Assembly: GCF_002906575.1 (NCBI RefSeq)
Contig: NZ_CP026309.1
Location: 2,170,001 to 2,234,000 of the forward strand
Origin: Salinigranum rubrum
Lineage (GTDB): Archaea; Halobacteriota; Halobacteria; Halobacteriales; Haloferacaceae
Direction of reading: 5' to 3'
DNA: 64,000 bases
Positions within the stretch are counted from its first letter, which is position 1; every line of letters starts with the position of its first letter. Shown here piece after piece: positions 36,599 to 46,030 of this stretch. The notes under the pieces were generated by a model. The model ran no database searches, was not told where the DNA came from, and saw only the letters and a program-made list of their open reading frames with translations. Position numbers and translations under genes: made by a program.

Positions 36599-38308
36599 AT
36601 GGATGCCGTCGGGCAGCGCCTCGTCGTCCTCTCTGTCGGGACTGACGCGCTCGGGGCCAGCCTCACCGCACCGCTCGAACGAGCGGGTGCCGACGTCAGG
36701 AACGTCGATGCGGCGAGCGCAGCCCTCGGCTCCCTCGTCACGAACCGTTCCGAGGTCGACTGTGTCGTCGTCGACGACCCTCCGGACATGGCCGTCCTCG
36801 ATTTCGTCGAAGCGGTCAGCAGCGAGTGGTCGGCGCTCCCCCTGGTGGTCCTCGCGGGGAACGACGCCGAGGTGTCTCCCCACGACGCCTTCCGCGTCGG
36901 AGCGACCGAGTACGTCCGGACGTCTTCGTGTCCGCGCTCACGCTCGTCCACCGCGTCGTCCTCGTCGTCGGGGGGAGCCGTCGACCCGGCGAGTCGTGTC
37001 GTGAGCGCAGTCTGGCGGTCGTACACCAACGGCGAGACACCACAGAACGGGACGCCGTCGGGGACGGACGGGGTCGACCGACAGTACCTCGTCGAGTTCC
37101 AGAACGTCGTCCTCGACGCGTCGGCCTCGCTGATGAGCGCGGAACGCGACGAGATAGCGACGAAGGTCCGGTGGACGCTCCAGAGCGTCGGTGAGTTCAC
37201 CGGCGTCGACCGCTGTTACGTCTTCGGTACCGACGGCGCCGACCCACTCCGTCTCAGCCACGAGTGGAGTCGCGACGGGGTCGCTCCGCCCCGGGCGGAT
37301 GTCGTAGAACGACACGGGTTCGACAGCCCTCTCGTCGACCGTCTCGACCGGTTCGAGAACGTCCACGTCCCCGACACGGCGGACCTCCCGAACCGGCCGC
37401 TCGCTCGAGCCCTGTTCACCGAGCGCGGGACGGCCGTGGTGGTGCCGCTCGTCTCGAACTGGCAGTTCCGGGGGTTCGTCGGGTTCGAGACGACCGACGG
37501 GGCTCGTGAGTGGTCCGAGACGGAGATATCCGTCCTGCGGACCGTCGCGGACACCATCGCGCACACGCTCGAACGCCGACGGCGCGAGGAGGCGCTACAG
37601 CGACAGAACGAACGGCTCGACACGTTCGCCGCGGCGGTGTCGCATGACCTGCGCAACCCGCTGAGCGTCGTCGCGGGCTTCGTCGACCTGGCCCAGGAGA
37701 CGGACGACGTCTCACATCTCGACCGGGCGGCGGCGGCGGTCGACCGGATGGAGGCGCTCATCACGGACGTGCTCGCGCTCGCACGGGAGGGGAGGACGGT
37801 TGGCGAGGCGACGACCGTCCGCCTCGGATCGGTCGTCGAGGAGGCGTGGCTCGCGGTCGAGACGGGAGACGCGACGCTCGCCTATTCGACGGACGACCTC
37901 GGGACGGTCTCGGCCGACCGCACCCGCCTGTTGACCGTGTTCGAGAACCTCTTCCGGAACTCGGCCGAACACGGTTCCACGAGCAACCGACCGCGGGGCG
38001 GCGATTCGACTGAGCACGCGGGCAGCGAGGTCCGCGTCGGACGGCTCGAAACGGGCGGTTTCTACGTCGAGGACGACGGCCCCGGCATCCCGCCCGACGA
38101 CCGCGAGACCGTCTTCGAGGAGGGATACTCGACCGACAGCGACGGATCGGGGCTGGGACTCGCCATCGTCTCGAACGTCGTTCACGCCCACGGCTGGGAG
38201 ATCGACGTCGCCACTGGGACCAGCGGCGGCGCGCGGTTCGAGGTTTCGACGGCTGACCCGACGCCGGAGCGTCGACCGCCCCGATCCGACGCCGAGTGTC
38301 CCGATTGA
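36599..38308 (+). CDS. Soluble sensor histidine kinase (receiver-like, GAF, HisKA, HATPase)
   Basis: 569 residues. About 5-108 is receiver-like (DCVVVDD, PLVVLAGND), 165-325 is a GAF domain, HisKA has the phospho-acceptor His349 in VSHDLRNP, and the C-terminal HATPase has an N box near FENLFRNSAEH and GSGLGLAIV. No membrane span, so a cytoplasmic sensor of the bat/HTR-like haloarchaeal type. Residues 108-127 are a Ser-rich linker that may hide a double frameshift. A GGAGGT site lies 35 bases upstream. It is a clear paralogue of the kinase at 59881. Confidence 0.88.
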   Translation: MDAVGQRLVVLSVGTDALGASLTAPLERAGADVRNVDAASAALGSLVTNRSEVDCVVVDDPPDMAVLDFVEAVSSEWSALPLVVLAGNDAEVSPHDAFRVGATEYVRTSSCPRSRSSTASSSSSGGAVDPASRVVSAVWRSYTNGETPQNGTPSGTDGVDRQYLVEFQNVVLDASASLMSAERDEIATKVRWTLQSVGEFTGVDRCYVFGTDGADPLRLSHEWSRDGVAPPRADVVERHGFDSPLVDRLDRFENVHVPDTADLPNRPLARALFTERGTAVVVPLVSNWQFRGFVGFETTDGAREWSETEISVLRTVADTIAHTLERRRREEALQRQNERLDTFAAAVSHDLRNPLSVVAGFVDLAQETDDVSHLDRAAAAVDRMEALITDVLALAREGRTVGEATTVRLGSVVEEAWLAVETGDATLAYSTDDLGTVSADRTRLLTVFENLFRNSAEHGSTSNRPRGGDSTEHAGSEVRVGRLETGGFYVEDDGPGIPPDDRETVFEEGYSTDSDGSGLGLAIVSNVVHAHGWEIDVATGTSGGARFEVSTADPTPERRPPRSDAECPD

Positions 38309-38323
38309 ACGGCGACGAGGGCC

Positions 38324-38361
38324 GACCGTCAGTGGATCTTGAGACCGTCAGTGGACCTTGA
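38324..38361. repeat. 19-bp tandem duplication across the VOC gene stop codon
   Basis: GACCGTCAGTGGATCTTGA is followed directly by GACCGTCAGTGGACCTTGA, with one difference. The copy nearer the gene carries its stop codon. A recent slippage or duplication event. Confidence 0.7.
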
Positions 38362-38785
38362 GTTCGACGCGCCTCCCGTCGGGGTCGCGGACGTACGCGG
38401 CCCAGGCGCGTCCGTACGCACCGTAGCGTTTCTTCGGTTCGTCGGGTTCGACCGTGACGCCCGCCGCATCCAGGTCCGCGAGCAGTTCTTCGAGTTCCTC
38501 CCGCGAGTCCATCTCGTTCGACCGGAAGAGGAGACAGACGTGCTCGCCGCCGACGTCGGCGCTCTCGAACCCCTCGTCGGGGACGAGATGGAGGTGTCGC
38601 CCGCCGGCGGCGACCGCCACGTACGGCACCTCTCCCGCCTCGTACCGCTCGCGGTCCCTGACAGGGAGGCCGAGCAGGTCGTGGTAGAAGCCGAGCGCGC
38701 GGTCGAGGTCGGCGACGCGGAGCGCCACGTGGTCGAGGTCGACGACCGGGAGGTCGATGGGTGAGTCGCTGGTGTTCGAGGGCAT
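38348..38785 (-). CDS. VOC-superfamily (glyoxalase/dioxygenase-like) protein
   Basis: 145 residues from ATG 38785. Two beta-alpha-beta-beta-beta modules: DHVALRVADLDRALGFYHDLLGL at the front, and AAYVRDPDGRRVELKVH at the end with the metal-ligand Glu. His near 19 and Glu near the C-terminus fit a metal-binding VOC enzyme such as a lyase, dioxygenase or glyoxalase. Substrate unknown. The upstream frame continues but reads through the inverted-repeat element, so the Met at 38785 is chosen. Confidence 0.88.
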   Translation of the reverse strand: MPSNTSDSPIDLPVVDLDHVALRVADLDRALGFYHDLLGLPVRDRERYEAGEVPYVAVAAGGRHLHLVPDEGFESADVGGEHVCLLFRSNEMDSREELEELLADLDAAGVTVEPDEPKKRYGAYGRAWAAYVRDPDGRRVELKVH

Positions 38786-39332
38786 AGCGGGAAGTTCGGG
38801 TCTGGGGCGAAAAACCGTGTCGCCGCTCGTGTGGTGGAGTCCGCGAGAAGTACACTGAACGGATGTACCGGTGAACGAGTGTGGAGTCGTCGACGACGGT
38901 GTCTCGGAGGGTGTCGTCGATGACGGTGTCGACGAGAACACGATGACCGCACGGGACACGGGCGCGGTGAACCGCACCCTCGAACCTCCCCAACCGGTGC
39001 GGCCGGGACGGAGCCCGGCCGCGGCCCTCGCGCGAGTCACTCACTTCGTTCGCTCCCGCGCGCCGACCGCCGACGCGGTGCGGTGGCGCGTGACGGCGCG
39101 GACGTCGGTCCGCGCCTCACACGCGAGGGATGAGTGAGGGAACGAGCACCGCGAGTGACCGAACGAATCGGCTGGGGAGGAGGTGGACTCACCGCGTCCG
39201 TGTGCCGCGCGGTCGCGGTCCCCTCTCGTGTGCACCCGACTCCGTTCCCCCGGAACCCGAGGGGGACAGTCACCCCACGAAACGACGCTCACCGGCCGCA
39301 ACGCTCAGGCGCGACCCCTCCCTACGACACCT
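38786..39332. other. Long intergenic region holding an inverted-repeat element
   Basis: 547 bp without a supportable gene. It contains the pair of inverted arms described separately and, between them, GC-rich segments such as GGCCGGGACGGAGCCCGGCC and CGAGTCACTCACTTCGTTCG that also form local hairpins. Confidence 0.6.
38945..39214. repeat. Imperfect inverted-repeat element with ~50-bp arms
   Basis: The left arm (38945-38996), read on the minus strand, has CGGTTGGGGAGG and TCACCGCGCCCGTGTCCCG. The right arm (39169-39214), read on the plus strand, has CGGCTGGGGAGG and TCACCGCGTCCGTGTGCCG. The inside is GC-rich and partly palindromic (AGTGAG...CACTC-type runs). This looks like a MITE-like or extragenic palindromic element. 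Related GGGGAGG-containing sequences are, as far as I recall, dispersed in haloarchaeal genomes. No transposase is inside. Confidence 0.6.
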
Positions 39333-39965
39333 ATGACGGACGACCTCACCCGACGAACGCAGGTCCGCAGCGCCTGGGACGCCGTCGCCGACGACTACGC
39401 CGCCGCCCGCCGTCACGACGGTCCCGACACCGACCTGCTCGTCGACCTCGCCGCCGCCCTCCCCGAGGGGGCGCGGGTGCTCGACGTCGGCTGTGGCGAC
39501 GGCCGCCGGACCGTCGAGACGCTCCTCGACGCGGACCCGACGCTCGACGTGGTGGGCCTCGACTTCTCCCGGGTCCAACTCGGCCTCGCCCGCGCAGCGG
39601 TCCCGGCCGCGACGCTGGTGCAGGCTGATATGACAGGGCTCCCGTTCTCGGACGAAACGGTCGACGCGGTGACCGCCTACCACAGCGTCTTCCACGTTCC
39701 GCGCGCCGAGCACCCGACGGTGTACGCCGAGTTCGCGCGCGTCCTCCGCCCCGGTGGGTACGTCCTCACGACCGTCGGGACGGGGCGTTCCGAGTCGATA
39801 CGACGAAACTGGCTCGGGAGCGGTCACGCGATGTTCTGGAGCACGCCCGGGCCCGAGACGACGAAAGACCAACTCGAAGCCGCCGGCTTCTCGGTCGAGT
39901 GGGAGCGTCACGTCGACGACCCCCTCGGGAGCACCGCGCTGTTCGTCCGTGCGCGGCGTGAGTGA
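39333..39965 (+). CDS. Class I SAM-dependent methyltransferase
   Basis: 210 residues from ATG 39333. Motif I VLDVGCGDGRRT near 50, acidic VVGLDFS after the second strand, ADMTGLPF near 95, and VLRPGGYVLTTVGTG near 135. UbiE/COQ5-like layout for small-molecule methylation, substrate unknown. The longer frame upstream runs through GC-rich repeat DNA and is rejected. Confidence 0.87.
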   Translation: MTDDLTRRTQVRSAWDAVADDYAAARRHDGPDTDLLVDLAAALPEGARVLDVGCGDGRRTVETLLDADPTLDVVGLDFSRVQLGLARAAVPAATLVQADMTGLPFSDETVDAVTAYHSVFHVPRAEHPTVYAEFARVLRPGGYVLTTVGTGRSESIRRNWLGSGHAMFWSTPGPETTKDQLEAAGFSVEWERHVDDPLGSTALFVRARRE

Positions 39966-40006
39966 ACCGTCGGACGCGGCGCGTCCAGCGTCGCGGAGTC
40001 GAGTCG

Positions 40007-40480
40007 CTATTCGAGGAGTTCGCGCGTCTTCCGGTGGCGGTATCGGAACATGGGCTCGAAGCCGACGACCGACAGCGGCCCCAGAATCTCGTCGCCGAGG
40101 GGGAAGGCGTACTCGACGTCGTCCTCGACGATGGTCTCGTCGCCGTCGGCGAAGAAGCGGTGGGTGTGTCGCCACTCCCGGAAGGGGCCGTCCGTCATGT
40201 CGTCGACGAACCGCGCCGTCCCGTCGCCCTCCTCGCGGTCGACGATGCGGGAGACGAACGACTGGCGAGGCCCGACGCCGAACGGTCGGGTCGAGAGCCG
40301 AATCCGGGTGCCGACTTCGAGGACCTCGGGGTCGTCCTCGCCGTCGGGCCCGCGAACGGCCTCGACGCGGAGGTTCATCCAGCCGGGGGTGAGCGCTTCG
40401 AGCCCCTCGATGCGAGAGTGAAACGCCCACACGTCTTCGAGCGGTGCGGCGACGCGGGTCCGCCGCTGGTATCTCGCCAT
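40007..40480 (-). CDS. SRPBCC-family protein
   Basis: 157 residues. Begins MARYQRRTRVAAPLEDVWAF, the usual first strand and helix of the START-like helix-grip fold, with the expected later strands (TRIRLSTRPFGVGPRQSFV, RWRHTHRFFADGD). Binds a hydrophobic ligand in a deep cavity. Often annotated as cyclase/dehydrase or coenzyme Q-binding; no specific ligand can be given. Convergent with the methyltransferase, 41 bp apart. Confidence 0.87.
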   Translation of the reverse strand: MARYQRRTRVAAPLEDVWAFHSRIEGLEALTPGWMNLRVEAVRGPDGEDDPEVLEVGTRIRLSTRPFGVGPRQSFVSRIVDREEGDGTARFVDDMTDGPFREWRHTHRFFADGDETIVEDDVEYAFPLGDEILGPLSVVGFEPMFRYRHRKTRELLE

Positions 40481-40581
40481 ACCGTCGAATAGGGGGTCGG
40501 GCGGAAAGGGTCACCGGTCGTCGTGGTCACGGACGGCGCGACGGTCGGACCGGTCACGGCAGCGTCGTCACGCGGGCGCGC

Positions 40582-40791
40582 TCACAGCCGACGGCCGAGG
40601 ACGACGCCGACGCAGAACGTCGAGAGCACGAGCGACCCCACGACCGGATACGTCCAGAGGGCGACGGCCACGAGGGCGATCAGGACGATACCGGTCGAGA
40701 CGAGGGCCGAAGTCGCCCGGCGTCTGACGGCGTCACGTCTGTCTGCGTTCGATTCGAGCGGGGTGTGCGGTGGAACGATGTGTTGTACCAT
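40582..40791 (-). CDS. Small two-span membrane protein
   Basis: 69 residues from ATG 40791 with hydrophobic segments at about 29-46 (ALVSTGIVLIALVAVALW) and 49-66 (VVGSLVLSTFCVGVVLG). The charged N-terminus NADRRDAVRRRA suggests the N-terminus stays inside. An earlier start nine codons upstream is possible. Function unknown. Confidence 0.6.
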   Translation of the reverse strand: MVQHIVPPHTPLESNADRRDAVRRRATSALVSTGIVLIALVAVALWTYPVVGSLVLSTFCVGVVLGRRL

Positions 40792-41245
40792 CGGGGACAG
40801 CGTCTTGGGGCGGTTCACGTCGGGGCGACCGACGACGAGGGGATGGAGCGGGCCGAAGCGTCGTCTTGGCGTCCGTTCACGGACACCACGGCTGCCGACG
40901 GGAACGCGTCGGTCCGACAGCCGTCGAGAGACCGTCGGTCGACGCCGACGGAACGAACGGGAGCACGAGGAGCGAGGCGGCCGGGCCGCCTGCGCGCCTC
41001 GACACTCCCGGCGAGCGGGAGGGCGGTCGTCAGTGGAGTGGGAGGATACTGGTCATGGTGTCACCGACCGAGTGGCACGTGTCAGCGATGCCACCTATTC
41101 GGCCTCTCGAAACCCATCGTCAAAAACCTGTTTCAGGCGTGATATCGAACGACAGGGGCGGAATCGAGCGCCAGTGGGCGGGCCTGTCGACTCGTGTCCG
41201 ATCCTGTCGACGAGCGCTCAGAACTGGGTCGGATGGCAGCCCGCC
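40792..41245. other. Gene-free interval between the membrane protein and the GH15 gene
   Basis: 454 bp. Frames here are Arg-rich and on the wrong strand for their neighbours. An AT-richer spot around CATCGTCAAAAACCTG (about 41117-41132) could contain the promoter of the small membrane gene. Nothing else recognised. Confidence 0.5.
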
Positions 41246-44200
41246 TCAGAGGGTGAAGCGGGTGACCGTCGTGCCGGCGGCGGTGAGGTTCTCGTCGGTG
41301 GCGCTGGCGACCGTGACCTGGTTCTCGCCGTACTCGATACCCAGTTTGGCCGAGAACTCGCCCTCCGCGTCGGGTTCGACGAGGCGCGTCTCGCTCGGCG
41401 TCTTCACCGAGACGACGACGCCGTCGGTCGTCCCCGAGATGACGAGGTTGTCGCCCTCGAACCGGGTGTTCACGCGCAGTTCCGGTCCCTCGGGCAGGTC
41501 GGTTTCGAGGTAACGGTCGCGGACGAACTCGGGCATCTCGACCGGTTCGCCGACGTCGATGCTGTGGGCGAGGCGGACGTACTGGGCCATCGACCACGCC
41601 AGCGGCGTCGCCGCGCCCGTCCCCTCGCCGAACTCCCAGTTGTACGCCGTCGTGTACTCGCGGTCCCACACCTGCTCGGAGATCATCCGCCCGGAGTTGG
41701 CGAACTTCTGCATCGTCTCGAGGAGGTTCTGCGGGTCGAGCGCGTCCTCCGCTCGCGTCTCGTTGAGGAGTTCGTACTCGCCGCGCTCGCCGGTGAAGAT
41801 GGGCCACAGTCGGCCCTTCCCCTTCGCCTCGACCGACCACGGCGCGCCCTCCTCGCCGCGTTCGCGCTCGCCGTAGCCGTCGCCGTTGTACCGGTAGAAG
41901 GCGGGGCCGTGCGGCGTGTCCACGCGGATGGTGGAGTCGACCTCCTCGATGGTGTTCGTGATGACCTCGTCGTCCCACGGCTTGATTCCGAGCCGAGTGA
42001 GTTCGAGGAAGCCGCCGTCGATGATCTCACGCTCGTCGAGCGTCGGGCCGTTGTTCGCCAGCGTCCGGAGGTGGCCCGCCTCGGGGTCGCCGTCGCGGGT
42101 GATGCGGACGTAGTACGGCGTGTTGGTGTGGCGGTCGGTCCCGGTCTCCGTCGCGGTCCACGACTCGACGTTCTCGGTCCAGTCGTCGGCGAGGGCGAGC
42201 CAGATGAGCGCGTCCTCCGTGCGACCCTCGTCGAGCGCGACGGCCGCGCCACACGCCAGCCCCGCGATTTCGGCCGCGATGGACGACGGCGAGTATCCCG
42301 CCTCCTCCTCCCAGCGTTCCTGGGCGGTAGGCGGCCCGTTGCGGGCGACGTAGTCGGCGGACGCCTTGACGTTCTGGTAGGAGTAGTCGACGTCGTCGAA
42401 GGTGACGCCGTTCTCGGCGAGCATGTACGCCATCACCTGCGGGAAGGAGATGTTGTCCATCTGCTCGCCGCCCCACCGCGTTCTCCCGTTCAGGTAGGTG
42501 TTCTGCGGGATGAAGCCGCGGTCGTCCTGCTGGTAGTTGTAGATGTACGACAGGTTGTCGATGGCCGTTTCGATGTCACCGACGGCCTCGAACACGGTGA
42601 ACACCTGGTAGAGGTCGCGCGACCAGGTGAAGTTGTAGCCGTACCCCTTCGCCTCATCGGCGGTGACGGCCTCGCCCCACGGCACCGACGGGGAGGCCAG
42701 CCCCGCACCCTGGAACGTCTTGTCCTCCACGGCACGGAGACACATCAGCGCCGCCTTGTACTGCGCGAGCAGTGCGTCGTCGTCGGAGACCGAGTTCGGC
42801 ACCGGTTTGTCCGCGAGGAACGCCTCCCAGGTGTCGGCGTAGGCGCTTCGGACGGTCTCGTAGCCGCGGGTGAGCGCGCCGGCCGCCTCCCCGAGCGCCG
42901 CCGCGGTGTCGGCGTTCTCGGCGAAGCCGAGCGCGAGCGTCTCCGTGACCGAGGCGCCCGCCCCCATCCGACCGATGAGGACGACGTTCTCGTTGTCCGC
43001 ACGCTCTTGGGACGTCGGGAGTTCGCCCTCCGAGAACAGCCCCGCGAGGTGCGACGACCCGGCGACGCCGACGGTCGCCCAGTCGAATCTCCCGGCCGAG
43101 GTGAGCGCCACCGCCACCGAGTACTCGTCGCCGTTCTCGTCGATGAGGAGCGGTTCGCCGGCCTCGCCGACGTCGTACGCTTCGGCGTCGCGGGCGACGA
43201 GGTGGTAACCGCCCATCTGGCCCAGTCTGATCCCGCGGTCCTGCGAACCGGTGTTGACGAGGGCGGTGTTCGCGACGGCGTAGAGTTCGTACTCGTTGTC
43301 GTCGGCCGCCTCGAACCGCACGTCCGCGAGGAGGGCGTCGTGTTCGGGGTCGGTCGTGTACTCGACGGTGAGCTTCCACTCGTGACCGCGGCCGTCGCCG
43401 GTCTCGGTGATGACGTGTCGGAACAGCAGCGCGTCGTCCTCGGTCATCTCCGCGTACCGGTCGATGGTGTCGGCGTGGTCGTCGCGACGGGTCTCGTTGT
43501 GCGTCCGCGCCGTGTAGGTCGAGCCCTCGTCGGCGTCCACCACCAGGAGGTCGAGCGTCCGGAGGTTCATCAGGTCGACGCGCGGGAACCGGAGTTCCGT
43601 CAGCGCGCCCTCGGTGAGCGTGAACCACACGCGCGAGGAGTCCTCGGCGCGGTGGTCGGCGACGGTTCCGACGCCGTACTTCTCGCCGGTGGTCCACCGG
43701 GGCAGGTTCCCGGGGCCGGACGGTGCGGCCTTCGGCGAGGGGAGCGCGTCGTACTTCGCGAGGAGCGAGGTCGTCTGGAGACGGACCGCGTGGGGCCACC
43801 CCAGCGGCGCCGCCGAGTCGTACGTGCCGTCGTCGAACACCTGCTCCGCGAGATAGCCCGCGGGCGTGACGAGTCCGCTGTCGGGGTCCATACAGCGGTA
43901 GAGCTTCGCGGCCTCGTCGAAGAACGGCTCGGCGTCCTCCTCTCGGTCCCGTTCGGTCAGGAACGCGCCGAGGCGGGCGGCCGCGCTGGCGCCCCAGGCG
44001 GTCGAGACCGACCAGATCTTCTCGTCGTGCTGTTCGGCCGAGCGCCAGTAGTCCTCCTCGAATCGGACGAGCCCCTCGACGTTGCCGTGGGGCGACTCGC
44101 GGTAGAGGCCCTCCAGCGTCTGTTCGACGTGAGAGGCGAGGCGGTCGACGTGTTTCTCCGACAGGTCCGAGACGGCGTCGTACTCGGCGAACGCGTCGAC

Positions 44201-45793
44201 GAGCGCGAACGTCCCCGAATCGAGCCGGGAGTCGAAGTCGTTGCCGCGGAGGCGGAGGGCGTACGTCTCGGCCTTGGAGCTCCACAGCTCTTCGAGCCCC
44301 TCGAACACGAAATCGGCCTGTGCGGCGGCGTGTTCGCGGAGTTCGTCTCGGACCGGCGCGCGGGCGACCGCCGAGTACGCCTGCAGGTACGTCGCCGTCG
44401 TGTGGGTGAACTGCCCGACCATGTTCTCCCAGAGGTTCTGACACACCTCGGGCAGCCCGTAGTCGTCGAGCGTGTCGTCGAGCGCCTCGACGCCGTCCGA
44501 GAGCGCGCGCTGGATCTCACCGGCGAGTTCGTCGTCGAGGTCGTCTCGGCGCGTGCGGAGGAGCGTCGAGAGGTAGGTGAGCACCGACGCGGTCTGGTCG
44601 GCCTGGTACTCGGGTTTCTTCGACTTCTCGACGCGGGCGTGCGCCCAGCCGGGGGCGAGCGAGCCGTCGGTCGCCCACGCGCGGTGTGACCACGCGCCGT
44701 CGTCGAGCTGCGTATCGACGAAGAACTCCGCGCTGGTGGTGAGCTGGTCGCGGACGTCGAGGTCGAACTCCCGGTCGGCCTCCAGCAGGTGGCGTGCGAC
44801 CTCGCTGTCGTCGCGGAACCAGGTGTAGCCGTAGCCGCCCGAGTGCGCGTAGAAGGGGTCGAACTCGGGGCCGGCGATGTGTGCGCCCGACGGCGCCTTC
44901 AAAAGCGACAGCGCGCGGAGGTCGGCGCGACAGATCTCCTCGCGGGGCGTGTCCTCGGGGACGTAGACCTCCGCGCGTTCGCGCGCACCCGCCCGGAGTT
45001 CGTCGGCGGTAGCGTGGTTGCGAGCACAGTGGCGGAGGTCGGCGAGGGCGTCTTCCCGAGCGACCTCCGAGTGGTCCGACAGCTGTGTGACGAGCGTCGT
45101 CTGTGCGGCTCGGCCCTCCCGTTCGAGCGGGGCGCTGACGACCACGTCGCCGCTGAGGTGGGTGTCCTCGTACCGTTCGAGGACGGCCTCGCGCGGGAAC
45201 TCGAACGTGCCGTCGGAGAGAATCTCGTCGAAGCGCTCGGGGATCTGTCCGCGGACGTCGTTCAGCCCGGTGGAGGCGGTGACGTAGTCGTGTTCCGTTC
45301 GATGGAAGACCTCGACGGCCTTCGTGCCGTCGGGGCCGCCCTCCTCGTGGATGAGGCGGCCGACGCGCGTCTCGCGGCCCTCGGGCGCGAACGTGAGGAA
45401 CGCGGTCAGGTGGGCGTCGGTCGGGATGGCACCCCGGAGTTCGACGTGGGTGACGTGCGCGCGGCCGAGCGTCAGGTCGTACTGGTGGACGGTGTACTCG
45501 CCGGCGTCGTACTCGGTCTCGACGAGCGTCGTCTCGCGGTAGTAGTGTTGACGCACCGGTTCGAGGTCGTCGAACCACCGCGTCCCGTCGTCCGTCTCGA
45601 TACCGAAGCGCGACCGGTCGATGCCGTAGAGCCCGGAGAGCGACGATGAGTAGTCTCGGATAGAGCCGGAGGGGTCGACGTACACGAGTCGATCCCCGTG
45701 TCCGGAGAACGCGCCCGCAGCCGTCGGGGACTCCTCGGGGAAGCGCTCCCCGCGGTCCCGTTTGTATTCGTTGAGTGCGGTTCTCAGTCTCAT
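41246..45793 (-). CDS. Double-domain GH15 glucoamylase/glucodextranase-like protein
   Basis: 1,515 residues, about twice the usual length. Two GH15 units stand in tandem. The first has YGYTWFRDD near 314, LWENMVGQFTHT as the general-acid region and YLAEQVFDD as the base region. The second has GYNFTWSRDLYQV near 1049, DDWTENVESW and ISEQVWDREY. A super-beta-sandwich domain precedes the second barrel, and an Ig/IPT-like domain (about 1435-1515) closes the protein. Both barrels appear to keep the catalytic Glu residues. No signal peptide, so probably cytoplasmic release of glucose from maltodextrin or dextran-like substrates. Divergent from the two GH13 genes, with a promoter TATA (TTATGTA) about 27 bp before the ATG. 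Confidence 0.88.
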   Translation of the reverse strand: MRLRTALNEYKRDRGERFPEESPTAAGAFSGHGDRLVYVDPSGSIRDYSSSLSGLYGIDRSRFGIETDDGTRWFDDLEPVRQHYYRETTLVETEYDAGEYTVHQYDLTLGRAHVTHVELRGAIPTDAHLTAFLTFAPEGRETRVGRLIHEEGGPDGTKAVEVFHRTEHDYVTASTGLNDVRGQIPERFDEILSDGTFEFPREAVLERYEDTHLSGDVVVSAPLEREGRAAQTTLVTQLSDHSEVAREDALADLRHCARNHATADELRAGARERAEVYVPEDTPREEICRADLRALSLLKAPSGAHIAGPEFDPFYAHSGGYGYTWFRDDSEVARHLLEADREFDLDVRDQLTTSAEFFVDTQLDDGAWSHRAWATDGSLAPGWAHARVEKSKKPEYQADQTASVLTYLSTLLRTRRDDLDDELAGEIQRALSDGVEALDDTLDDYGLPEVCQNLWENMVGQFTHTTATYLQAYSAVARAPVRDELREHAAAQADFVFEGLEELWSSKAETYALRLRGNDFDSRLDSGTFALVDAFAEYDAVSDLSEKHVDRLASHVEQTLEGLYRESPHGNVEGLVRFEEDYWRSAEQHDEKIWSVSTAWGASAAARLGAFLTERDREEDAEPFFDEAAKLYRCMDPDSGLVTPAGYLAEQVFDDGTYDSAAPLGWPHAVRLQTTSLLAKYDALPSPKAAPSGPGNLPRWTTGEKYGVGTVADHRAEDSSRVWFTLTEGALTELRFPRVDLMNLRTLDLLVVDADEGSTYTARTHNETRRDDHADTIDRYAEMTEDDALLFRHVITETGDGRGHEWKLTVEYTTDPEHDALLADVRFEAADDNEYELYAVANTALVNTGSQDRGIRLGQMGGYHLVARDAEAYDVGEAGEPLLIDENGDEYSVAVALTSAGRFDWATVGVAGSSHLAGLFSEGELPTSQERADNENVVLIGRMGAGASVTETLALGFAENADTAAALGEAAGALTRGYETVRSAYADTWEAFLADKPVPNSVSDDDALLAQYKAALMCLRAVEDKTFQGAGLASPSVPWGEAVTADEAKGYGYNFTWSRDLYQVFTVFEAVGDIETAIDNLSYIYNYQQDDRGFIPQNTYLNGRTRWGGEQMDNISFPQVMAYMLAENGVTFDDVDYSYQNVKASADYVARNGPPTAQERWEEEAGYSPSSIAAEIAGLACGAAVALDEGRTEDALIWLALADDWTENVESWTATETGTDRHTNTPYYVRITRDGDPEAGHLRTLANNGPTLDEREIIDGGFLELTRLGIKPWDDEVITNTIEEVDSTIRVDTPHGPAFYRYNGDGYGERERGEEGAPWSVEAKGKGRLWPIFTGERGEYELLNETRAEDALDPQNLLETMQKFANSGRMISEQVWDREYTTAYNWEFGEGTGAATPLAWSMAQYVRLAHSIDVGEPVEMPEFVRDRYLETDLPEGPELRVNTRFEGDNLVISGTTDGVVVSVKTPSETRLVEPDAEGEFSAKLGIEYGENQVTVASATDENLTAAGTTVTRFTL

Positions 45794-45935
45794 GGCGTGA
45801 TGGTACAGTCGTGGTACATAAGTGTTGACGGAATCCCCCGCGAGCTACCGGAAACGCCGCTCGTACCGGGGGCTACCCGTTCCTGCCGAACCGGAGAGTC
45901 CTGTGGCACAGCGTTGAACGAGAGTGCGTCTCCCC

Positions 45936-45976
45936 ACGCACATAAACATTACCACACTATCCACTACACCTGTAGT
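45936..45976 (+). promoter_or_regulatory. GH13 promoter with operator-like palindrome at the start site
   Basis: TATA-like ACATAAAC near 45940 predicts a start near 45967, inside the perfect palindrome ACTACA-CC-TGTAGT (45963-45976). A repressor there would block initiation. The palindrome lies in the 237-bp divergent region shared with the GH15 gene, so one regulator could serve both sides. Confidence 0.55.
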
Positions 45977-46030
45977 CAATGATTCGTCGTTTTCGCAAAA
46001 CCAAAGTGGCTGGTCTCTGCACTAGCCGGT

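Noticed and set aside
40523-44689. 1,388-codon open frame on the plus strand
   Set aside because: It is antisense to the GH15 gene, rich in Arg/Val/Glu from GC-rich codons, and has no family motif. The GH15 frame has clear catalytic motifs.
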